A stretch of 64,000 nt of DNA from Lumbricus terrestris (GCA_949752735.1 OX457037.1:36528596-36592595), one strand, 5' to 3'; shown: positions 32,120-44,400, counted from the stretch's first letter. Notes: a model not told the origin generated them from the letters alone. Made by a program: numbers and translations.

Positions 32120-33779
32120 CGCTCTGCTGTACAGTGCTGTAGGCTCTGTATCGCGTCTTTGTACAACAGACAGAGTTTGGAATAATCGTCATTTTATGAA
32201 TTGCTTGGAATAAGAATTTCTTTAGGGTAGACATCATTTAGGCATATTTTTTGACTAGGCATCATGTCGGATATCTGCAGTTTGGACGACCGGGTATTAC
32301 CAGCAGAAAAAAATAAATCATGAGAAAATAATCATGTCTGCATTTTAATAATTATGTGCAAAAGGGAGAATTTTAAAGATACCGCTTGCAAAGAAGACGT
32401 ACAATAATACTAATTATTATATTCAGAATACGATGTTCTTGTGCTTGTCAGCCGCTTCATAATAATTCAGACCAAAGACTTGGAGCGTGTGCCTGTCAAT
32501 TTACTCCGCTCTCCGATTGCATAGTCCCTTCCGCAGAAAATAGTGCACAGCGCCGCGCGCTCAGGAAGACATCAAAGGTTGGCGGAATGCTTTTATCACA
32601 TAATATTCTTGGGCCACAAGGGAGCATGTATGATGTACATGTAAGCGTCGACAACACGTGACACATATAAACGCCACAAAAATGAACGACGAACTTTACG
32701 CTGCATGCTAAAAATATATATAATGACTCTGAGGAAGGTTGATGACCTTGTCAGGGAAATAAGGACAAGGCCACATTTTTAATGAAGCTTCTAAATAGGA
32801 CATGATGGTTAAAATAGGCCACATTTCTTTATTAGGCTTCTATGACATGACGGTTAACACGTGTTTCGTCAAGTCCAACTAGGCCTCCCAGCTGTGTTTA
32901 CGATGTTTATTATAGGCCTATTCTAATTTATTGCTATTGGAGCGTCATAAGAATTAAACTTATAGGCCTAAGTTCATCAATTATAAGTAACTTTAAGCTG
33001 AATCGTAGTAAAGACAAGATCCATTAGACTTTTTAGTGAGACTAAATCCTGAAATCCAAATGTACACGAAGATTTAAATGTGCAGCAAAACTATATGGCA
33101 GTAACCAAATATTGAAAAATAAACGACAATGTAAAATATTTTGTTAAATGCATTCAAATTGAGACATACAATGTAGGCTAGCAGACATTAATGCTTGAAC
33201 AACGAACATAATAGACCAAACTGCTGATTAAACTGATTGTTGGCTTACACTTACTTCGTTGTGTATATATCAACTCTGAACTGGCATTTGACCTTATACT
33301 TTATACCTCGTGTATTTGTTTCCAATTCATTTATCCAGACTTGGGACTGGCACTGGCAGAGAACAACCATTGGCGTTGAACTGTACGCCTCCAAGAGTTG
33401 CGACGCTATTATTGGAAAAAGCACTCCACATGATGGCGCCTCTCAGAAACACACTACTCAACTACTGATCCATTCGTAGCCTGCGCCTATGTCTAGACAT
33501 GAAGTGGTACAGTGAAAGGTTTACCTAAGGCGCTATATCACTGTTCAGCCGCAATACATAATGTGCACCAGTAGACAGACAGACAGTCAATCTATAAAAC
33601 TTGTGTTGCTTGCTTATCTGGGAAAGGTTGTGATGATGGTGACGATGGTGATGAGTGGGTGGCAGACTGTTTAATTAATCACATTATATCGTCCAGCATC
33701 TACAGGTGCCGACCGATTTACAAAGGTCATTAATTTTCTTAGCGCCTACGTGAGATTCTTGCAAGGCGCCATATAAATG
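32120..33779. other. Intergenic sequence without recognised genes
   Basis: Only AGGCCT palindromes and a short copy of the CCAGTCCCAAG motif near 33328-33360 were noted. Confidence 0.35.
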
Positions 33780-34120
33780 GCATACATACATACATACATA
33801 TACATACATACATACATACATACATACATACATACATACATACATACATACATACATACATACATACATACATACATACATACATACATACATCTACATA
33901 CATACATACATACATACATACATACATACATACATACATACATACATACATACATACATACATACATACACACATACATACATACATACATACATACATA
34001 CACACATACATACATACATGCATACATGCATACATACATACATACATACATACATACATACATACATACATACATACATACATACATACATACATACATA
34101 CATACATACATACATACATA
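33780..34120. repeat. (CATA)n microsatellite, 340 bp
   Basis: It starts directly after GCAAGGCGCCATATAAATGG, a retroposon-like 3' end, and runs to 34120 with few interruptions. Confidence 0.97.
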
Positions 34121-34189
34121 GGGAGAGAGCAAGTCAGACAGACATACAGACAGAGGAATAGACAGCTAGTGAGATAGAGAACACGTAGC

Positions 34190-34600
34190 AACGAACGAAC
34201 GGTGAATTGTTTTCCCGGCCGACGAGTGAAGGACTCGGTCGACCGCTGTATAAACAAGCGGCCGTCGACGCGAAATCTCCGGCCACGAGAAGGAGAAGGG
34301 CTCTTAAAGCGACACGCGAGAAACGACGGCGGAGAAGAAGGTGGCAACACGGCCTGGTCGTCGGTCGGTCGGTGGGTCTCAGGGGACAGATCTCACATGG
34401 GGAACACCAGACGCAGCTAATTGAGGGTATGGGTGATGGGGAGGTTGGTGGGCGGAGGAGAGGCGGTGCTTATAATGGACGACGACACGACAAGTGCATG
34501 ACCACCAGACATTCTTATGAAACTGATATGCAGATGTGGGTCTGCTACTACAATGCAGGAAATACTATTTCATTGTATGCGGGTCGGTTTGGTGTGATGT
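34190..34600. other. CpG-containing GC-rich segment
   Basis: CG dinucleotides are dense in 34200-34380, unlike the surroundings. Open frames exist on both strands (for example 34207-34602 plus), but without codon or domain signals. It could be a promoter or first exon; I cannot tell. Confidence 0.25.
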
Positions 34601-35268
34601 AACGTAATGAAGGAGACGATGAACAGCAATGCGGTGTGACACGATCTGATGCAGTGTGTCGAGTGCAGCGGTGTGTATTTATTTCTAGTAGTGCAATGTA
34701 ATGTCATGTAGGTCTAAGGCGGAATTTCGTCCGGAATTCAGCGCCAATACAAAGGCCAGTCGAAAGATATAAGCTTATAATATGCGTATTCCGGTTTGCT
34801 AAGAAGAGGCACGCGTACTGAGAGATGTTCCAATGATAATATTATTTTGTTCTGATTATTTATTTTGTGGAAGATCGTTGCTTGGGCAGAACGAAGAGTA
34901 GGCCTATGTATTATAAATTTAAGCTATAAACTTAAGAAGAGAAAAACATTTTCTTAGTTAAGCAGAGACTTTAAGCGTTATTTCGGGCTAATAGAACAAA
35001 TAGAACAAAATGAGCAATACTATCAGTAAATAGAACGCAACAGGTCAAAAGGAATTAGCGAAACGGAGGGAGCCACCGTATAGGCGATACTATAGCTTAG
35101 AAAAGACTTAGAGGTGTATTACAGATTAAAAGCTCAGAGGCTATAAGCAGAAGCTTACGTATCCTGTGGCAAAGGATTTTATAGTCTGCGGTAAACGTCT
35201 GAGTATACAATCATGTAGTTGGATAGCACTCGACAGCCAAACGGATGATATCTAGGCTATAGATGGAG
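34601..35268. other. Sequence without recognised features
   Basis: Nothing found. Confidence 0.35.
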
Positions 35269-35336
35269 GGATAGTTGCTCTTGCTTGAATAACGAACCGA
35301 TCTCTAAAGACACGGTTCGATTCCCGTATACTATCC
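35269..35336 (+). other. tRNA-like sequence (pseudogene or SINE head)
   Basis: GGATAGT at 35269-35275 pairs perfectly with ACTATCC at 35330-35336, and GGTTCGATTCCCG is a good B box and T loop. The D arm and the T stem pair poorly (only two or three T-stem pairs), so this is unlikely to be a working tRNA gene. Confidence 0.35.
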
Positions 35337-36239
35337 CCCCTCTATAGTTCCAATTAATCAACCTTCTGCTAAAATTACGGTCAGCTGCTAAATGTGCGAG
35401 TGCCTAACAGCCAGCCCAGATGTGTGTTTAATATACATGTAGGATCACGAAATCCGTACCGTCATTTTTCAATGTTTCAATTTTACTTACTACGATTTGC
35501 CAGTGAGGTTTGCCAATAATTAGCCTATATGCACGAGCATTTTCAATCATTACAGATTCAGCGCCGGTGAATAAGCTGGTCTCCCTGACGTGGCTTTTGT
35601 GGGCGTTGAGAAATTCTCGAAGATTTACATTACATTACATTTTTACATTCAATGGGGGATGGAATTACGACAAGAACCCTGAAAACGCAAAGAAGGAACA
35701 AAGGGACGATAATCGTAACAACCAAGGAAGTCTAGTAGGCTATAGCAGCTTATTCTGTCGAAGGAGGTAGGTGGTGTAAATGGGAGATAGACGGAATTTG
35801 CAGATGCATTGTGCTTGGTTTAGTACTTCCTGCCGGCGAGAAACGAGAATTGATGATGGCTTTGGTGTTGGACTAAAATGCGAGCAAGGTAATCCCTTTA
35901 TTGTGCAAATCGGCGCAAATAGTCTTCTTGTGGAAGAAACCGGATGATGAAATTATGGCACGAAGTACAAAGGCGTGATTTAGGGAATTTGAAGGATGAA
36001 GACAACGGGAGGTTTCAGTAATCGGTGCTTTGTCAGTGCTGCACAATGGCAAAGCTTCAGACAACAATGAGCTTTGTTGGGATAAACGGAAGACTGAGGA
36101 TGTGCATTTGATCTAAAGGTCATATACTGTGAAGTAGTCCATGCTTTGATACATGGAAAAGCGTTCGATTAGTGAGTTGGGTAAGGAGCAAAGCGTGAAA
36201 GAATTTTCAGAGGATAAAGACGGAAATAAATAAAGGACT
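35337..36239. other. Sequence without recognised genes
   Basis: Nothing defensible; TTACATTACATTTTTACATT occurs near 35627. Confidence 0.35.
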
Positions 36240-36356
36240 GTATTATCATTATGTTTATTATTATTGTTATTATTATCATTGTTATTGTTATTATTATTAT
36301 TATTTTTTACCCGAGGTATCTATTATCCCTCAGGTGTCAGATATTAATACGCAAAA

Positions 36357-36424
<68 letters not shown>

Positions 36425-36446
36425 GGCCTATTATTGTCATGATTGC

Positions 36447-36482
<36 letters not shown>

Positions 36483-36488
36483 TACTAC

Positions 36489-36567
<79 letters not shown>
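36240..36567 (-). repeat. (AAT)n array linked to a LINE end
   Basis: TTA/ATT units surround 36306-36340, which on the minus strand reads CCTGAGGGATAATAGATA then CCTCGGGTAAAAAATAATAA. This is the 3' stem-loop end of the LINE also seen at 47085 and 48113. Confidence 0.85.
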
Positions 36568-36569
<2 letters not shown>

Positions 36570-36699
36570 GAGCTTATTACACAAGACTTAAGAAATTAGG
36601 CATCAAGTAGGCCTATGTGAATATGTAATATGGTTTTGTTAACCAACTTAATATAGTGTAATCACTAATCACATAAAAGTTCAAAATTTTCAAATTAAT

Positions 36700-36770
36700 T
36701 TGTCGGTTTACCAAGGAGACCCAACAGGAACCAGAAGTCCCGTCAACCAGGGCCACCTGAGAAATTTAGC
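36700..36770 (+). repeat. Fragment of the retroposon at 61977-62285
   Basis: CAAGGAGACCCAACAGGAAC, AGTCCCGTCAACCAGGGCCA and CC match the block GGAGACCCAGAAGGGAGAAA, ATCCCGCTAAATAGGGCCACC at 62239-62281. Confidence 0.5.
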
Positions 36771-37261
36771 TAAGAGAAAAGCTAAACACGTACGGCTAAC
36801 CATCTTGTATGAGAAACTAAAAGATAAATTCTTAACTAACATATGAACAGAAGCAAATTATAGAATAAACCTTAGACACCAACAAGTTGACTACAGTCAT
36901 AGTTTACAAGCAAATAAAAACGCATTTAGTGATTTGATGGAATAAACCCACGTGTATTAAGAAAGGTTTGTTGGAAGAAAAGGAACATCTATTTTACGTA
37001 TACAGGAAAGTAATTACATGTAGTCTATGCGTTGAGCCGATGTCATCAAGGAATTAAATTATTAAAGAAAACGAATGGAACATCAAAGTAGAAATAATAT
37101 GATCCGTCAGTGTACAGTGTACACTGTACAACTTGTACACTTGTGAAATGGTTCTGGTGATGAATCTATCCCAGTGGACATTGCCAGAGCTTTTAAAAAG
37201 AAACTATATGGATGATGCGGCAATTAAGCAATTCAAGTTAAGGTAGGCAGACCCAGTGCCT

Positions 37262-37528
37262 AAAGTGTGAAAAAATAAGTGCCTGGACGCCCTTTACCTT
37301 TCCAACAGAAGTGCCTGGACGCCCCTTACCTTTCCAAAGGAAGTGCCTGGACGCCCCTTACCTTTCCAAAGGAAGTGCCTGGACGTCCCTTACCTTTCCA
37401 AAAGAAGTGCCTAGACGCCCCTTACCTTTCCAGACTGTGCTGGCCAATAAGTGGCAGGACGGCGTTCAGATTTTAAAATAGGTGCATGGACGCCGTCCAT
37501 GACCGTTCAGCCACACTTTAAGCCCTGG
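37262..37528. mobile_element. MITE related to 25136-25312, internally expanded
   Basis: Ends resemble CAGTGCCTAAAGTGTG and, on the other strand, CAGGGCTTAAAGTGTG. The interior holds five copies of a roughly 32-bp unit GTGCCTGGACGCCCCTTACC TTTCCAAAGGAA. No TSD was recognised. Confidence 0.65.
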
Positions 37529-37680
37529 GCCGCATACCGTGGTTGCAACTCTGGTGGCATGTATTCTGAACCGCACTTTGTTAGGTCATGATAAATACAT
37601 TAATGGAAAATCATACCTCGGTTCTTTGCTCATAGTTTATTCGGACTTGTCATCTCAATCAGTAATTAATTATTACGCCT

Positions 37681-37800
37681 ATAGCAGTTGCGGTGGGTTG
37701 ATGGTTGGAAGGCAAAGGACAGGCACGACGAACAGACTGGTACGAGTTCGATACCACGCAGTCGCCAAGAAAGGTCAACTGCGCCTTCCACCGTGGCGAT
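37681..37800 (+). mobile_element. Possible tRNA-derived SINE head
   Basis: GTGGGTTGATGGTTGGAAGG could be an A box and GGTACGAGTTCGATACC a B box, about 60 bp apart. Only one copy was seen in the window. It is followed by an (AACAATGG)n-type array at 37795-37880. Confidence 0.35.
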
Positions 37801-38389
37801 GGAACAATAGAACAATGGAACAATAGAACAATGGAGCAATAGAACAATGGAACAATGGAACAATGGAACAATTGAACAATGAGCAGCACTTGGACAGATC
37901 GATCGACGTCTAAGAGGGTGCCATACATTTTTAAGACGACTTTTGATTAACATGTTCCTTCTATTTCATGTAATCATATTACGGTTTGCCAATTTGAATT
38001 GAATACATTACTACTACTGCCACTACACCACCGCCCACCACCACCACCACCACCATCACCACCACCACCAACAACAACAGCAACACCAACGCCCACCACA
38101 AACTCGCACCACAACCACCACCAATTAACGTCCACCACTACCACCACCCCTACTATCACCCACCCACCCACACCACCACCAACAACACTATCATCACCAT
38201 CACAACTATCACCATCACCACAACTATTACTATGCCTGCTTATTCTAATCTGAAACAGATGTTTCTGATTTTCTTAACTCGAAAATAACAACATCATATT
38301 TTGCAATCGTCGTTCGAACGTCCATAATTATCTGATTTCAGTTTAGAGTTCGGTCTGAGTCTTGATTTTTATGGACCGGAATTCACACA

Positions 38390-38666
38390 ACCGACCTCTG
38401 TCTCTGCTGTCTCTGTCACTGTCTCTGTCTCTGTCTCTGCTGTCACTGTTTCTGCTGTCTCTGTCTTTGTCTCTGTCGCTCTCTCTCTCTTTTGCTGTGT
38501 CTCTATCTCTCTCTCAGACTTAAGAATCATAAATATTAAAAAAAACACGCATTGGCTTAACTCCGCTCCAATGTATAGATTCCAAGAAACCATTGCAAAT
38601 TGCGAATTGAAAAACTCTACTTGCTTATCTCTGTCTTTCTCTGTCTCTCTGTCTCTATCTCTCTCA

Positions 38667-38699
<33 letters not shown>

Positions 38700-38705
38700 T
38701 TCTCG
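38390..38705. repeat. (CTCTGT)/(CT)n arrays
   Basis: Two pyrimidine arrays, 38395-38520 and 38625-38705, separated by about 100 bp of unique sequence. Confidence 0.9.
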
Positions 38706-38719
38706 TTTCGTCTGTCCTT

Positions 38720-39719
38720 CTCAATGCCCATATTGATTTCTAGCATCGACCTGTCTTATCAAAATCACCCTCGAACAGACCGTCCGACCAACGAGTGAGG
38801 CTGGAAGGGGTCGGTGAACGAACGCGGACAGTGACGCTTGGCTGCCTGGGTGCATGGGTTGTGCGGTTGTGTGGAGGGTGAAGGGGGGTCATATCCTTCA
38901 GGAACCAGATGGAAGTTTCTTCTGCTTGTTGGCTCCATTGGGTGGAGCAAAGGGATTGGCAATGGCCGACTGATTAATTCTGATTTCTGTGGCGATGCTG
39001 AGACTTGGATTAGCCTGGATTTGGCGCTGTATATGTGGGATAGTTGCTAAATGAGCGCAGGCGGGAAGGGAGGGGATGGAGGGAAGAATGAGGATAATAC
39101 TGAATGGAAGAGAAGAGAACAAGGGTTAAATGGATGGAAAGTTGGAGAAAATGGAAGAAAGAAGTAAGGAATGTGAAGGTTGGAGAAATGAATAGAAGGA
39201 GAGACGTTTTGATATAAACGTGTTTTTTTTTATCAGAGAATGGAAGCAAACGATATGAAGCAGGTTGGAAGAGATGAAGAGACAAATGAAGGGAAGATGT
39301 ATATGTTATAGAAGAGGTGGAGAAAGTGAAGGAATTGGGAGACGGTGTGAAAATGGAGGAAAAGGAGAAGAATCGCGAGAAGGTTCGAAGAGACGGAGAA
39401 TACAAAGAAGGATGTTGAAAAATAAATTAGGAAAAATTAACACAACACTTGGATGGATGGATGGATGGAAAGAATCTGATAGATGGAGGATTCGACATTG
39501 AACGACGAGGATGGGGGTCAGCAAATGAAATGATGAAAAGATTGACGTAGGACATGGAGATGAGGACAAGGTGGTGGGTTCATGGATAAGGGGTGAGAGG
39601 AGGGACGTGTCATGTGATGGATTAGTGGACCAGGTTACAGTCCGTCCGTCGAATTGTCGATCGCTGTCAGTCAATCGGTCAGTCGGTCGGTCGGTCAATT
39701 TGTCACTGAGTCTTTCAGT
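38720..39719. other. Intergenic sequence, partly purine-rich
   Basis: 39050-39420 is purine-rich on the plus strand (GGAAG-type quasi-repeats). No gene was recognised. Confidence 0.35.
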
Positions 39720-39985
39720 TGGCTGGCCGCCCAGCCAGCCAGCCATGCAGCCAGCCCGCAGCCAGCCATGTAGCCAGCCATACAATCAGCCAGCAAGCCA
39801 TACAGTCAGATGGTCATAAGCCAGCCATACAGCCAGTCAAATAGCCAACCTTACAACCAGCCAGTCATACAGCCAGCCAGCCATACAGCCAGCCAGTCAG
39901 CAGCCAGCTAGCCATACAGCTAGCAAGTCATATGGCCCACCATACACCAGCCAGCCATACAGCCAACCAGCCAGATGACAGCGTG
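39720..39985. repeat. (CAGCCAGCCATA)n minisatellite
   Basis: Irregular CAGC, CATACAGC and CAGTCA units. On the minus strand the array overlaps the 3' end of the ORF 39897-40436, so the last residues of that ORF (Gly/Trp/Leu/Tyr-rich) are written by the repeat. Confidence 0.9.
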
Positions 39986-40436
39986 CCATGTAAATCTGTG
40001 AAGATTTCTCTGTTCCTACAAAAGCCAAATCGGTGAGAACAGATTCTTCGGCGGTGCAAACCAGTCTAGCACGGCGAACGTGCAGTAACAGGTTAACGAA
40101 AATGGGATCAAGTGCATCGAATGTATAGCAACTATAGCATCGAGCCTCGTCGTCGGATCGTCTGTCGTAATTTATGGAAAGCCCCCTCTTCTCCAGCAGC
40201 GTGGAGTGGTCGTAAACCGGGTCGTTTGCGCCTAATCCTTTCCATTTCCATTGGAAATTCGGACAATTTCTTTCCAATTCTATGACCCGTTGAAACGGAA
40301 CGAAGAACCCGATGTCAATACTTGCATCGAGAGCAATGCATTCAATCCATTGAATCCATTGCCACGTTGATGCCTGCATGCAGACTGGCAGATTGAATGC
40401 GCTTATCGGACTCGTCGGCTCTCGCAACGAAACCAC
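39897..40436 (-). CDS. Possible IL-17-like cystine-knot cytokine, main exon
   Basis: A long frame ends in a stop at 39897-39899. The upstream boundary is an acceptor at 40437 (CTATCCCAG) or 40421 (GTTGCGAG); only the latter is in phase with the donor of the candidate signal-peptide exon at 44429. Residues LSINYDRRSDDEARCYSC resemble the IL-17 core (YD, an R, then EA and two Cys), followed by LLLHVRRARLVC (the RR-x-C strand) and YMARCHL near the end (the final Cys region). The WxY motif is missing and part of the C-terminus is minisatellite. This is a weak, motif-level assignment; it could also be an unrelated secreted protein. Confidence 0.4.
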   Translation of the reverse strand: MVSLREPTSPISAFNLPVCMQASTWQWIQWIECIALDASIDIGFFVPFQRVIELERNCPNFQWKWKGLGANDPVYDHSTLLEKRGLSINYDRRSDDEARCYSCYTFDALDPIFVNLLLHVRRARLVCTAEESVLTDLAFVGTEKSSQIYMARCHLAGWLYGWLVYGGPYDLLAVWLAGC

Positions 40437-40444
40437 CTGGGATA

Positions 40445-41220
40445 GAATGATGATGGTACAACAAGTATGACAAGTAGAAGACGAAAGCATGATGAAAGCA
40501 CAGGCAGACAGACTGTTAGGCAGACAGACAGACAGACAGACGCACAGACATCATCTTTGTTACTACATGACACGCTGCACTCCGAGTGTGTGTTGCCATT
40601 ATTTGCACGGTAATTACCCTTTCTTCCCCGAATTACATTACACAATCGCGATCCATCGGGATTTCATGAGTTCACGGACGTTGTTCCGGAATGGCAAGGA
40701 TTCGAAGATGGTTTGGTCGATAGAGAAGGTGCTACGCGAGCGAATGCAATGAAGCGCTAGACAAGTAAAGAAAAGCGCTGAAAGAAAAAATTAGTCGCTC
40801 TGCTGTTCCGCTGCCTTTTATTGTTTCTGTCTGTTAGCCTACTATTCTCATCATCGTTATTGTAGCAGCTACTACAACTATATAGGACTATTCGATAACA
40901 TATACATTATACAACTCTCACTATTTCTACTACTATTATCGTTACTTGTATTGCTAGTGTTATTGCTAGTGTTATTGCTAGTGCATTGCTAGTGCTGCTG
41001 CTGCTCCTACTACTCTTACTGCTACTGCTACTACTACCACTACTATTGCTCCTGCGATTACTATTAGTATCATTAGTATCATTTTCACTATAATTTTCAT
41101 TTTCATTATAATTATCATTATTATTATTATTGTTACAAATTATTATCATCATTATTATTATTATCAACGTCATCGTCATTATTTTTTGCTATTACCACTA
41201 TTTTAGTACTATCACAATTA
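40445..41220. other. Putative intron sequence
   Basis: Triplet-rich (TAC/GCT/ATT) but without a pure array; no exon was recognised. Confidence 0.35.
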
Positions 41221-41644
41221 GGGGCCGTCCATAAAGTACGTCACGCTCCAGGGGGGGGAGGGGATGTAAGAAAGTGTGACAGCTTGTGACAGGGGGAGGG
41301 GGTCAGGCCATGTGTGACGTCACACATTTATTTTTTAAATTCTTGTATTTTTTTGTTCTTAGTACCTAAAATCCGACCCGGCCCGGTTATGCGTGTCTAA
41401 AACCCGGCCTGGTGGGATAAAAGTTGATTTCTCGTCACTATCAAAGCGTTTATGGACACACGTCACTATCAGAGGGATTAGGGATAGTATCCTAGGGTTT
41501 AGAGGGTTAGGTTATGTTTTAAAAATTTTGTTCGAAAGTGTGACGTACTTTAGGGGGGGTCCGAGATTTGTGACAGTTTGTGACAGAGGGGAGGGGGGGT
41601 CAAAAATGGTCAAAAATAGCGTGACGTACTTTATGGACGGCCCC
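41221..41644. mobile_element. Harbinger-like MITE, 424 bp, perfect 27-bp TIRs
   Basis: TSD TTA (41218-41220, 41645-41647). Both ends read GGGGCCGTCCATAAAGTACG then TCACGCT inward, identical over 27 bp. A second TGACGTACTTTA copy lies inside, near 41541. A 3-bp TTA TSD and GGG-type ends suit PIF/Harbinger, but this is inference since no transposase is present. Confidence 0.85.
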
Positions 41645-41658
41645 TTATTAGGGCGATG

Positions 41659-42002
41659 CATGGGCGGAGGCCTAGAGAGGGACAGGGGGACGGTCCCCCA
41701 ACGAAGGTGTTGGGAGGGACGGCCCATGCATTTGTCCCCCCCCAATCGTTGAGCGTCAAGACTAAAAAAGGTCATCAACTTTTTGGGCTGCATTCTTTGG
41801 AGATTTCGTCGCCGGATGACTAAAAAAAGGTCATAAACTTTTTTGGCGGCGAAAATATAATTTTTTTCGAGATTTCGCCGGTCGTCAGAAATTTTGGCCG
41901 GTAAAAGATGGAAATTTTTCTGCGACACTCAACCATTTGTCCATCAAAAAATCTCGCGTCTTTCCGTCCCCCCCCAAGTCTCCGCCCAGGTCTCCGCCTA
42001 TG
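41659..42002. mobile_element. hAT-like MITE, 344 bp
   Basis: Perfect 8-bp TSD GGGCGATG (41651-41658, 42003-42010); ends CATGGGCGGAGGCC / CATAGGCGGAGACC. It starts only 14 bp from the end of the previous MITE. Confidence 0.85.
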
Positions 42003-42529
42003 GGGCGATGGCGACGTGTGTTGAGTTGTAGTCGAGAAAGTATATTAAGATATTTTTGCTTTCATGCATGGCTCCAATGTATACGTGTGTGCAAATGACT
42101 TTTACTGCAAATTCTGCTTTAACACATTTGCAGACAGACAGCCGACAATTGCACCGACAGACATACAGACAGCGACATAATGACAAAGACGCATGCAGGG
42201 ACAGATAGACCTACAAAAATGGACGACCAACCAATAGACAGACAGACAGACAGACATCTAATTTCGAAGTCTGGTACAGTAGGACCGCAGAATTAGCACA
42301 GAAGGAGCTTCATTTAATGAAGAATATTTCTGTAGCGAATTATTCACCGGCCGAAACCCCTGAAAAATCGCATCAGTAGACAGATCAGATTGGGTCCCAT
42401 TTGGTCATGTAAGTCTATAAGTGTAATATATATATAATACATATATATATATTATAAAATAATATATATAATATATGAAGGCATAAAGATTAACATATCG
42501 GTTTATAAGTATACACATGGATATAAATA

Positions 42530-43515
42530 CACTGTGAGTCATAAAAAACCGTGCCACTTTATGTTTAGCTATATCTCTGTCATTTCTTTATCGATTTTTA
42601 CACTTTTTGCATTATTTTAAACAGGAATCAATACTCTAAAGAGCAGAAATAAACATTATCGATTTCATCCTACATGCATGTTAAACTTGTCTTGCGAAAC
42701 TGAAGACACTAAAAAAACACGTGAGAATCGATCAATGCTGCATTTTTACTACTTAAATGCAAACAATTTTTCAGTGCCTTTATTTGTTTAAAGTTTGTGT
42801 TCAAAAGGACTTCCTTTTTCACGTACACATTTTGCCAAGCGACGTCGCCACTGATCAATTGCAGTGTCAATAAGATGTTGTTCCAGATCGTTCCAGACGG
42901 ATACGAGACACTGCCGAAGTTCATCAGTGTTCTGAATGCGCTTTTGGTACACGCGCTGTTCCATAAGCATTTCCGTTCCAAATCGTTATGAATAATGCGT
43001 CTGACCGTCGTTTGTGTAAGATTCAGCTCTCTCGCGATTTGTCTGGTTGAAAGATGTGTTTTAGGCTTGTCTTCCTGGCTCTGAACCAATTCATTGACAG
43101 CGGCGATATTATCTTCAGTTCGCGACGATTTTGGCCGACCACTTCCCGCAGCGCGTTCAACTGAACCGGTAGTTCCCAACTTTCGCAGAAAGTCATCTAA
43201 TGTTTTTCTTTTCCAATTCTTGTTCGGAAACTCCTTAATTAATCGTCTAGAAGAATAATTTTTGCATTCCCGCAGATTTTTAATTAAAATTTTATCATCA
43301 AAGCTCAACATTTTAAAATTTTAACTCAAATTTTCAACCATCAACTTTATTTACATTATGCTGCGAAACGGATATGACGTCATCGCGCAAGTAAATAAGT
43401 AAATCGTAGAGATTTAATTTTTCTTTCAAACGACACAAAAAGATATAAAATTGTTAAAATATCGACCGAGATATAGCTAAAAATAAATTGGCACGGTTTT
43501 TTATGGCTCACAGTG
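42530..43515 (-). mobile_element. Tc1/mariner element, internally deleted, 986 bp
   Basis: TA target at both ends (42528-42529, 43516-43517). The TIRs begin CACTGTGAGYCATAAAAAAC and match for about 50 bp with a few differences. It holds the beginning and end of a transposase gene but not the catalytic middle. The interior lies on the minus strand. Confidence 0.88.
42788..43311 (-). pseudogene. Mariner-type transposase, DDE/D core deleted and frameshifted
   Basis: The ATG at 43311 opens a paired helix-turn-helix region: FDDKILIKNLRECKNYSSRR, then VERAAGSGRPKS and the second HTH RQIARELNLTQTTVRRIIHN. After DLERK the frame jumps to the C-terminal block (RVYQKRIQNTDELRQCLVSV, WNDLEQHL and RRRLAKCV), which lies in another frame and ends at 42788. 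The whole catalytic triad region is missing. The first frame would still yield a DNA-binding fragment of about 115 residues. Confidence 0.8.
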
Positions 43516-43569
43516 TATATTATTATAGACAAAATTCTAGGTCGACACAGAGTATATATATGACGTGTG

Positions 43570-43610
<41 letters not shown>

Positions 43611-43673
43611 CAATTTATTATGATAAGTAGCCTACATGAGTATACAAATATACTATATATAAACATGCACATA

Positions 43674-43735
<62 letters not shown>
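43570..43735. repeat. (TA)n arrays
   Basis: TA runs at about 43573-43606 and 43677-43736. Confidence 0.95.
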
Positions 43736-43738
<3 letters not shown>

Positions 43739-44054
43739 TATATATGAGCAACACACAAATCAGCTTATTGCAATGCTTCTCCCTATTTCTAACGATAATT
43801 TATCATGGTAATTTATCATAATCAGTCGCTATATAGAATGATGGTTTGGCAGCGAATAAAAACATTTATCAAGATGGTTCCGATCCTGATTTTGGACACC
43901 TTGCATTGAATATTAAGATACAAGATGGGAGCTATATAAAGACGAAGATATATCGATATGAGTGGGGAACGAGATGGAAGATTGTCCATAGACACCGTTA
44001 TCTCCTAAAACGATCTTCCAGAGAAATGGCAGCTTATGAAAAATATGGTTGACA

Positions 44055-44400
44055 TACGAGCCTCATTACCCCATAATTGGCATGCTGGAAAATACCATAG
44101 TTTAATAAGCATATATCGTGAGAGATTTACACCATATTGGTATGCTGGAAAAGACTATAGTCTACTAAGCATATTATCGTGTAAGATTTACACCATATTG
44201 GCATGCTGGAAAAGACTATAGTTTAATAAGCATATAATTTATTGTGTAATATTTACACCGTATTGCAATGGCATGCTGGAAAATGCTATAGTTTAATAAG
44301 CATATATCTTTTAAGATTTAGACTACACCATATTGGCATGCTGGAAAAGGCTGTGGGTCGTTATGCATATATAATTAGATCTATATATCGTGTAAAATGT
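44055..44400. repeat. Approximately 62-68-bp tandem repeat, 5 copies
   Basis: Each unit contains CACCATATTGGCATGCTGGA, AAAGACTATAGTTTAATAAG and CATATATCGTGTAAGATTTA. It ends about 30 bp downstream of the donor of the exon 44429-44606, so it lies at the start of that intron. Confidence 0.85.
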
